Source of the DNA: Peribacillus simplex
Lineage (GTDB): Bacteria > Bacillota > Bacilli > Bacillales > DSM-1321
Assembly (NCBI RefSeq): GCF_030123325.1
Contig: NZ_CP126106.1
Coordinates: 5,215,001-5,279,000, forward strand
Direction of reading: 5' to 3'
DNA length: 64,000 nucleotides
Below are positions 59,401 through 64,000 of this stretch, piece by piece. The position numbers and the translations under genes were made by a program. Each line of letters opens with the position of its first letter. The first letter of the stretch is position 1. The notes below the pieces were generated by a model. That model had not been told where the DNA came from, ran no database searches, and worked only from the letters and a program-made list of their open reading frames with translations.

Positions 59401-60279
59401 GATGTCTTTCACTTTCTTCGTGATGATTTTATATGGAGTATATTTATTTTTATCATTCTTTGGATTATTGTCTTTATCTTTTTTATAAACATTTGCATTG
59501 ACGTAAGGGAAGTTCGCATCGTTGATGGCCTCGTCCAAATAAGATAAACCATAATTGAATTCATGATTTCCGAATGTGGCAACATCATAGTCTAGCAAGT
59601 TCATCGCTTTATAGACGGGATGGACTTCACCTTTTTTCAGTGGCGCTATTTTCGCTTTGTACGTACCTAGCGGGGTCCCTTGAATAAGGTCGCCGTTATC
59701 CACTAGAACACTATTTTTCACTTCTTTTCGTGCCTGTTTGATTAAAGTTGCTGTGCGGGAAAAGCCGACCGAGTCCGATACGGCATCCTTATAATAATCA
59801 TAGCTCACCAGATTAGTGTGTATATCCGTCGTTTCCATGATCCTTAGTTCAAATGGTGCATCCGAAACGGAGGCTGCCAGCCTGTTGCCGAAGTTACTAG
59901 TATTGCCGTTATACTTGGAGACAACCGATACTTTGACCCAATAACCCGATTTGTACGAATTGAAGTACGCGGAGAACTTTTGGGCCGATTTAATATCCGC
60001 CTCAATGGCTGACTGTGAAATGACCTTCGTCCCATTCATCAATTGGAAGACAACGGTTTCATTTCCTTTGTTCCCTTTTTTCGGTGTGACCGTTACAGTC
60101 GCTTTTGTGCCCTTTGCGTAATTAACAGTAGGAGCTGTAATGATAAATGGTTCAGTCGTGACAGGTTTCTTAGTGGACTCTTTGGCGGATGTCTCCCCTG
60201 GTACGGTAAATGGGGCTGATACCAAACTCACAGCAAGAATCGGGGCAAGCATCTTATTAACATGCATCTTGAACGACAT
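56461..60279 (-). CDS. yfkN: Double-domain 2',3'-cyclic-nucleotide phosphodiesterase / 5'-nucleotidase (YfkN type)
   Basis: 1272 residues with a signal peptide (to ~residue 32). Half 1: metallophosphoesterase (ETTDIHTNLVSYDY ~150, GNHEFNYG ~238, HSGFNGD, FSHTHKVFP) plus a 5'-nucleotidase C-terminal domain (GRNGVEEF ... NYRASGGGNFPG). Half 2 repeats it: GINDLHGQLD ~795, GNHEFDKG ~865, ILAGDNHAK, then FMNPGGIRADIP and NDFMASGGDNYTV. The order CpdB-like/UshA-like is that of B. subtilis YfkN (1462 residues), which carries a C-terminal anchor not seen here, so the enzyme is probably released or loosely bound. It salvages phosphate and nucleosides from extracellular nucleotides. 3' end flanked by the 21-bp array. 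Confidence 0.93.
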   Translation of the reverse strand: MSFKMHVNKMLAPILAVSLVSAPFTVPGETSAKESTKKPVTTEPFIITAPTVNYAKGTKATVTVTPKKGNKGNETVVFQLMNGTKVISQSAIEADIKSAQKFSAYFNSYKSGYWVKVSVVSKYNGNTSNFGNRLAASVSDAPFELRIMETTDIHTNLVSYDYYKDAVSDSVGFSRTATLIKQARKEVKNSVLVDNGDLIQGTPLGTYKAKIAPLKKGEVHPVYKAMNLLDYDVATFGNHEFNYGLSYLDEAINDANFPYVNANVYKKDKDNNPKNDKNKYTPYKIITKKVKDINGKEKSVKIGYIGFAPPQIMDWDKANLDGKVIAKEIVMTANKYVPEMKKKGADVIVALTHSGFNGDINNTEDVIYSLSKVSGIDAITFSHTHKVFPAQDEASLDSLFKDGQGKILKGVDNEKGTINGVPAVQAGYGGSNLGIIDLDIQNIKGKWKVINSASSTRVINDKITGKKAAEDASVVKAVKKDHEGTIKYVNTPIGTTTAPIHSYFALVQDDPSVQVVTSAQKWYVEKYIQSNRPEYKDLPILSVGAPFKAGRNGVEEFTEIKEGGLTIRSAGDLYLYDNTLKAIKIKGSVVKEWLEMSAGKYNTIDPAKSEEQELLNGKFAVYNFDVIDGVTYQIDVTKAPRYDEKGIKVSDSSRIADLKYNGEPVDPNQDFIVVTNNYRASGGGNFPGVKGSEYVVDSADENRQILMDYITQESEINPTADNNWSIAPISGKVNVTFTSSPKGAEYLNEDSAISYTGKKDDKGFGIYKFNLGKENVKVQLLGINDLHGQLDTTSDFGGIKQGRADYLAAHLKQRKAENPENTLLLSAGDAVGASAPVSSLIQDKPTLQFLNHMKFDVGTVGNHEFDKGVETLMAQINGGKSPTSDVVFDKLNFPYVVANVVYKDTKKPILDPYVINKVGGVDIGFIGVVTNATPQKVSPDGIKNVEFIEQAPAVNKAVKELKDKGVKSIVVISHDPGTEKEGVITGEVADLANAVDDEVDVILAGDNHAKVNNYVDDKLIVQAYSYGTAFEDVDLEIDPNTKDIVKRSAEIVTVTQDGITPDAGTTKFINDYLDMFPELKAPLGTTDEKILRTNAYTQETGLGNLIADSMKADLNSDFAFMNPGGIRADIPKGGVTFSDLAKIQPFGNVLVKLELTGAEVKTLLQQQWVVEGSPKTLQISGLSYTADFSKPVMERVTLLKEADGTPIKDTETYTVAVNDFMASGGDNYTVLKGKERVFGNADLEAFVNYVKETFKGGKITAEIEGRITNINN

Positions 60280-60573
60280 ACTTCACAACCCTTCTATTTT
60301 TTGTAAAATGCTAGAATAATATATCATGATTTTGTCGAATAAACGCCAAAATTTACCGTAATATTACGAATCTTGAATAAATGGTACTTTTTAACCATTC
60401 CCATTCAGAGCCCATAGCTCGTTATACCTTCAATTATGTATATAATCATCATCGAATCCCATTGAATCCTTAGGGAGAAAGTTCCCTATCAATAAAACCC
60501 AGATAGATCTCAAAGGTAAGTTTCTTAGACTCTATACTTCAATGAAACAACCTGGGAATTCCTTTCGAAATAA
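60280..60573. other. Upstream region of yfkN, nothing else recognised
   Basis: AT-rich, no ribosome site or long frame. It presumably contains the yfkN promoter; I found no clear Pho box. Confidence 0.45.
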
Positions 60574-60606
60574 AAAACTGGTAATGCAGGTTGCATTACC
60601 AGTTTT
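60574..60606 (-). terminator. DinB-gene terminator
   Basis: AAAACTGGTAATGCA and TGCATTACCAGTTTT (15 bp, 3-nt loop), T-run on the minus strand. Confidence 0.92.
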
Positions 60607-60618
60607 AAAGTTTGAGGC

Positions 60619-61080
60619 CTATAAAGCCCGATTTATTAAACTGGCTGATACCGGTTCGATGCCCATCTCCCTCGACCAGATGGATAGCTGGCCTATATGG
60701 TGAATTTCGTGCGCTATAATATGGCGCAGTATCATGCCTTTTTCGTATGTCCCCTCCATCCAAGATGGCTGTATCATTCCTTGCTCATCTTCAATGGAAT
60801 GGGAATTCAAATAGTCCATGACCTCAGAATGATAACGGATGGATAGATCCTCCACTTTTTCAATCGTATCATAGGTGTCCAAATCGACCGCTACATCAGG
60901 CTTTCCTTGTATCGCCTTGATCCAGCTGCATTCGACATCGATAATATGGGCAAGTGTCCTCAATATATTGCCCATCCCTCCTGTTCGCTGCCGTTTCAGT
61001 TCCTCACTCGGTAAATCCCGGCACCATTTGAACCACTCACTTCGCACCTGCCAGTTATAAATGAATAATGTCAGCATCAT
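60619..61080 (-). CDS. DinB-family protein
   Basis: 153 residues from ATG 61080 (AGGGGCTGGG upstream); the frame runs 24 codons further up but through the GNAT stop region. Four-helix bundle pattern with the metal histidines H in RTLAHIIDVECSW and HEIHHIGQLS near the end, as in the DinB/YfiT-like superfamily (some are bacillithiol-dependent transferases). Function unknown. It follows the GNAT gene by 8 bp, so the two are one operon. Confidence 0.82.
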   Translation of the reverse strand: MMLTLFIYNWQVRSEWFKWCRDLPSEELKRQRTGGMGNILRTLAHIIDVECSWIKAIQGKPDVAVDLDTYDTIEKVEDLSIRYHSEVMDYLNSHSIEDEQGMIQPSWMEGTYEKGMILRHIIAHEIHHIGQLSIWSREMGIEPVSASLINRAL

Positions 61081-61088
61081 CCCAGCCC

Positions 61089-61928
61089 CTAACTTTTTGC
61101 CGTCCCTTTGTATTGATAATAATCCTGTCTTTGAATGGTTTTGAATCCACAAGATTCATAGAGTCTTAATGCATGCTCATTAGTCGCCTCGACCTCGAGA
61201 AAAATATCATATCCCAGCTGGCATTGTTCGGCTACGACCTTTTTCAATGCCTTTCTTCCAAGTCCTTTTCCCTGGTATTTTGGCAAAATGGAAAATCCAT
61301 AAATCCATGCTTCACGGCCTGAGTGATCAACACGAATCTTACCGACTGCAAGGCCATCCTTTTCAATCATCATGGTTTTCAGAGTATCCTCATATAGGAT
61401 GCGCTGATAATAATCCTTCGCTTCTTGTTTCGTAAATTGGAAACATTGAATATCCAGCTGAATTTCCGTTGCCTCATCTTCTCTCCGTGAAGGGCGAACG
61501 ACTGCATCACCATAATCGTCAAGTTCCGTTTCGGACCACTTCATTTGAAACTCAGAAAAAGCGAATTCACATGGAAGCTGTTTCAAAAATCCTGTCCCTG
61601 AATGGGATTGAGCAGGTGAGTTCAAGAGAATCAACTTATAGTTGCGCTCCGCTGCACTCCTTATAGCCTCTTCCAGAAGCGTTGTAAAAATGTTTTGCCT
61701 CCGGTAATCAGGATGCACCATCCCGCACATCTCCGCTTTGTTTCCAAAATCGTAAAGACCAATGAAACCAATAAGCTTCGATCCATCATAGTGAAAAAAG
61801 TCATTCTTATGCACACCATTTCGACTGCGAAGCGTTTCCCAGTTCAGCTTTAAAGTAAAACCTTCCCGTTCACATTCTTGCTGTAGGATTCGAATATCTT
61901 CTAGCTGTTTATCCTTCAAATTCTCCAC
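61089..61928 (-). CDS. GNAT-family N-acetyltransferase (two GNAT-like domains)
   Basis: 279 residues. The first half (to ~130) has a degenerate GNAT core (MVHPDYRRQNIFTTLLEEAI); the second half has the acetyl-CoA loop LPKYQGKGLGRKALKKVV and the ending NEHALRLYESCGFKTI, so that one is probably active. Substrate unknown. The start is uncertain: GTG 61928 with AAAAGGG just before, or TTG 61919 with GGTGGAG. Operon with the DinB-family gene. Confidence 0.82.
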   Translation of the reverse strand: MENLKDKQLEDIRILQQECEREGFTLKLNWETLRSRNGVHKNDFFHYDGSKLIGFIGLYDFGNKAEMCGMVHPDYRRQNIFTTLLEEAIRSAAERNYKLILLNSPAQSHSGTGFLKQLPCEFAFSEFQMKWSETELDDYGDAVVRPSRREDEATEIQLDIQCFQFTKQEAKDYYQRILYEDTLKTMMIEKDGLAVGKIRVDHSGREAWIYGFSILPKYQGKGLGRKALKKVVAEQCQLGYDIFLEVEATNEHALRLYESCGFKTIQRQDYYQYKGTAKS

Positions 61929-62330
61929 CCCTTTTCCATATTATCAGTTTATTACCAAAAAATAAGAAAAGCAGCACCCTTTTACTTGGATGCCGCATAC
62001 TATTCATAAGTTTATTGATGAATGTTGTTTTTTTAAAAGTATTTTCACTTTATTCCATAAAACTAAAATCGTACGAGGGGAGGATTTCCTATCTAATTCC
62101 ATTGTCGGATGAATTATAGTAGTAAAATGATTCCAAATGACGATTATTTTTTACCTATTTTGTGCTATATTCCAAATAATGGTTTACCATTATTTTACTT
62201 GAATGTAAAGGAGGGATTTAACTAAGGCTTGATTTTCAGAGTACCCATTTCTTTATACCCGAATTCCGGACCCTTTTTAGAATAGAATCCGAAATTCGGT
62301 GTTTATCACCTGGCACATTACGTCCTGAGG
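61929..62330. other. Intergenic region with one inverted repeat
   Basis: CCGAATTCCGGA (62259-62270) pairs with TCCGAAATTCGG (62288-62299) with one mismatch. No gene with a ribosome site was found. The repeat may end the yvrJ transcript, though no T-run follows it on the minus strand. Confidence 0.45.
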
Positions 62331-62495
62331 TTATCGTTTTTTTGTTTTATGAGCGGACTTTTTTAAGTTCTCTACGTCCGTTGTCAGTTCTTTTAATTGT
62401 TTACCGAAGCGGAAGAGCAAAAACATAGAAACGACGAATGGATAGCCAAATTCGCTAACTAATGAAACCCACATAGTAGCATCCTCAATCATCAT
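62331..62495 (-). CDS. yvrJ: YvrJ-family small membrane protein
   Basis: 54 residues, MMIEDATMWVSLVSEFGYPF then VVSMFLLFRFGKQLKEL and a charged tail ending AHKTKKR: one membrane helix after a short acidic start, the YvrJ pattern. GGTGAAGAGG precedes two adjacent ATGs (62495, 62492). In B. subtilis yvrJ is divergent from sigO (yvrI) and under its control; the same arrangement is seen here, which supports both calls. Confidence 0.82.
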   Translation of the reverse strand: MMIEDATMWVSLVSEFGYPFVVSMFLLFRFGKQLKELTTDVENLKKSAHKTKKR

Positions 62496-62651
62496 CCTCT
62501 TCACCCCTTTTCTTGTATCTGATATCTAAAGTGAAACTTGTCAAAAAAAATCAATCTAGCACTATTGATTTATGGAAAAAAGAACGAATGTTCCTATATA
62601 ATTGATTTATTCCCCTTGTCTATCACTTTATTAATAAAAGGAGGGATAACA

Positions 62652-63275
62652 ATGAACCACTTAACTTCTCATTTTTTTTCTCATTCATTGGAGTTTCTGC
62701 AGCAACAGTACTCATCTTTCTTTGCACAGCCGATTATTCAGTTATTTTTACAGAACCCAGAGCATTTAAAGATTTTCACTGAAACTCTTGATTCCCCTTC
62801 TTCCCACAACATTGATCATCTCAACGAGACTTTCAAAATTTTCTATTACCGGGCTAAAGTATACAAATACATGTGCTCCTTAATTTACTTTTTCTCTGTT
62901 GATTTTGATAAAAGGGCACGGAAGCAGCGGGAACGCTATCGAATGGTACTTGATGCGACACCAATGGATACTGGCGGATTGTTCGATCGCATCGGCACAT
63001 TGGACGTTCAACTTGAAAAGATGGGGGAAACGAACGAACTCGCTTCACACATAAGTGATGAAGAGATGATAAAAGCCTTGAAGACGTTAACAGCCAAACA
63101 AAACTTGGTGCTGACCATGATCTTTTCCTACGGCCTATCCAACAAGGAAATTGCTGCTTATTTCCGTGAGTCGCCGCAAAATATCTCAAGCATCCGTAAA
63201 CAAGCTTTAAAAAAACTTCGAAAGCACTATATGGATGAGGTATATGTTAGAAAGGAGAAAAGCCATTGTGGATAA
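62652..63275 (+). CDS. sigO: RNA polymerase sigma factor SigO (YvrI-like)
   Basis: 207 residues from ATG 62652, preceded by AAAGGAGGGATAAC; B. subtilis SigO has ~206. The C-terminal region 4 is clear: LTAKQNLVLTMIFSYGLSNKEIAAYF then SPQNISSIRKQALKKLRKHY (helix-turn-helix contacting -35). A middle helix (DFDKRARKQRERYRMVLD) may correspond to region 3; no normal region 2 is present, as expected for SigO, which needs the separate subunit RsoA. It overlaps rsoA by 8 bp, so the subunits are translationally coupled. In B. subtilis the pair responds to acid and envelope stress and drives oxdC and yvrJ. Confidence 0.85.
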   Translation: MNHLTSHFFSHSLEFLQQQYSSFFAQPIIQLFLQNPEHLKIFTETLDSPSSHNIDHLNETFKIFYYRAKVYKYMCSLIYFFSVDFDKRARKQRERYRMVLDATPMDTGGLFDRIGTLDVQLEKMGETNELASHISDEEMIKALKTLTAKQNLVLTMIFSYGLSNKEIAAYFRESPQNISSIRKQALKKLRKHYMDEVYVRKEKSHCG

Positions 63276-63486
63276 AAAACTGTCAAAAGAAGAATTGTTG
63301 GATCTCATAGACTCTTTGAATCCTAAAATAAAAAAATCGTTAAAAAACACGAACTATCAAGACCGGAATGATCTGGAGCAAGAAATTAAACTCAAGATCA
63401 TTGAATCATATGAAAAAATCGCAGCAATCGAGGCCCCTAATTTCGAGGAGTTTCTTGCAGAATTCTTCACTAAGCAAAAACAATGA
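63268..63486 (+). CDS. rsoA: RsoA-like sigma co-factor (region-2 subunit of SigO)
   Basis: 72 residues from GTG 63268 with AAAGGAGAAAAGCCATT upstream (an ATG at 63235 would add 11 residues; the site favours GTG). The segment YQDRNDLEQEIKLKIIESYE resembles sigma region 2, as in B. subtilis RsoA (YvrHa, 79 residues), which supplies the -10-recognition half of SigO. Start codon overlaps the sigO end. A strong terminator at 63486-63531 closes the operon. Confidence 0.82.
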   Translation: MDKKLSKEELLDLIDSLNPKIKKSLKNTNYQDRNDLEQEIKLKIIESYEKIAAIEAPNFEEFLAEFFTKQKQ

Positions 63487-63531
63487 AAAAGTACCAAGTC
63501 CAGAGCAAGGATGCTGGGCTTGGTACTTTTT
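63486..63531. terminator. Convergent terminator after rsoA
   Basis: AAAAAGTACCAAG-TCC pairs with GGG-CTTGGTACTTTTT around a 15-nt loop, followed by TTTTT; A-run on the left serves the leftward gene. Confidence 0.9.
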
Positions 63532-63541
63532 TTTCTGGATA

Positions 63542-64000
63542 TCAGTATGATGGTTTCAATGTCAGCTTATCCCCTTTTGGATCGTCCATTGTGGTTTTGT
63601 GATAAGTACCTTCTGCCCAATCATCAAGCTGATCGTGGTACCACTCACTTTTTACGTTACCTGATTGACCAGGGCCAACTAGGTGATATCCTTGATTCAT
63701 GTCGGATAGGTCGATGACGAATCTCCAGGAGCCACCGTGATTAACGGTTCCATCATCTAAAAATGCCGCTGCCTGTACGGTGACACCGCTACCGCCTAGC
63801 GGTATTCCGCCGCCGCTGTTAAATAAATAATTTAACGGGACGACACTCGATAGCGGGTGGTTAAACCTGACCTGATGATAGTCTCCCCATTCCCAATCGG
63901 CTATATCGTCACCTTGTGATTCTTCAAGTTCCATTAACGTCATATGTAACGACTTGGCAAGCACCTGCTCAAGTCCGCCTGCCTCTTCAATCCAAGGGCC
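63542..64000 (-). CDS. Penicillin-acylase-family protein, C-terminal part (cut by window edge)
   Basis: The minus-strand frame is open from the right edge (GPWIEEAGGLEQVLAK...) to TAA at 63542: 153 residues. WEWGDYHQVRFNHPLS, GGSGVTVQAA, GGSWRFVIDL and GPGQSGNVKSEWYHDQLDDWAEGTY are the C-terminal motifs of Ntn-hydrolase penicillin amidases/acylases. The catalytic Ser lies outside the window. Such enzymes are secreted amidases; in Bacillaceae they may degrade N-acyl-homoserine lactones or beta-lactams (family knowledge). Confidence 0.85.
   Translation of the reverse strand, partial: GPWIEEAGGLEQVLAKSLHMTLMELEESQGDDIADWEWGDYHQVRFNHPLSSVVPLNYLFNSGGGIPLGGSGVTVQAAAFLDDGTVNHGGSWRFVIDLSDMNQGYHLVGPGQSGNVKSEWYHDQLDDWAEGTYHKTTMDDPKGDKLTLKPSY

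Overview
The window looks like a chromosomal segment of a low-GC, endospore-forming Bacillaceae, most like the Bacillus/Peribacillus group (inferred from gene content and order; I ran no search). Support comes from strong AGGAGG-type ribosome sites, frequent TTG/GTG starts, gene blocks in Bacillus subtilis order (putB-putC-putP-putR, glpP-glpF-glpK-glpD, yvrJ/sigO/rsoA), spore and germination genes (cwlJ, a ypzG-like gene, an orphan PAS kinase) and B. subtilis-type operators (cre, Zur, PerR, PurR, PhoP). There is no phage, plasmid, CRISPR array or intact transposase.

Layout. 1-7.4 kb: mixed transport and housekeeping genes (EamA exporter, MgtC-like protein, secreted beta-propeller protein), one tRNA-Ala(GGC), an aminotransferase and small regulators. 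7.5-13.6 kb: proline catabolism (two probable small ORFs, then putB, putC, putP, putR). 13.7-19.2 kb: the glycerol regulon; GlpP and two GlpP-type leader terminators (before glpF and before glpD) are visible, and a 15-copy 21-bp repeat array lies inside the glpD leader. 19.4-27.1 kb: SAM-I riboswitch with a MetE-like methyltransferase, degenerate M50-like membrane protein, CoA-transferase/racemase, amino-acid permease, neutral protease. 27.3-33.6 kb: SET-domain protein, GH3 glucosaminidase, and a divergent TrmB-regulator/TSUP-transporter pair bracketed by two copies of a ~220-bp palindromic repeat. 33.7-37.8 kb: cyclophilin, YhdH-type oxidoreductase, PAS histidine kinase, CwlJ, DUF1292 protein. 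38.7-41 kb: a zinc-starvation island (rpsN2, rpmG3, zagA/yciC) with three Zur boxes. 41.2-50.3 kb: small secreted peptide, GIY-YIG protein, YpzG-like protein, alkaline phosphatase with Pho boxes, purT with PurBoxes, a probable CcpA-controlled small RNA, LysM/M14 endopeptidase, PerR-type katA. 50.9-64 kb: TetR regulator, tandem 213-bp repeats, YvlD, amino-acid permease, a tspO broken by one stop codon, the double 5'-nucleotidase YfkN, and the split sigma factor SigO/RsoA with YvrJ and the end of a penicillin-acylase-family gene.

Most noteworthy: (1) two arrays of a 21-bp repeat with core TTTACTCGTGAA, one in the glpD leader and one at the yfkN 3' end; (2) a two-hairpin RNA motif present twice (37.5 and 47.0 kb) with compensatory stem changes, one copy inside an unannotated transcription unit with promoter, perfect cre box and terminator; (3) a family of long palindromic repeats whose copies differ in arm sequence but keep arm pairing; (4) an otherwise intact tspO with an in-frame TAA. 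Operator and RNA calls come from reading the sequence by eye and are labelled as such.
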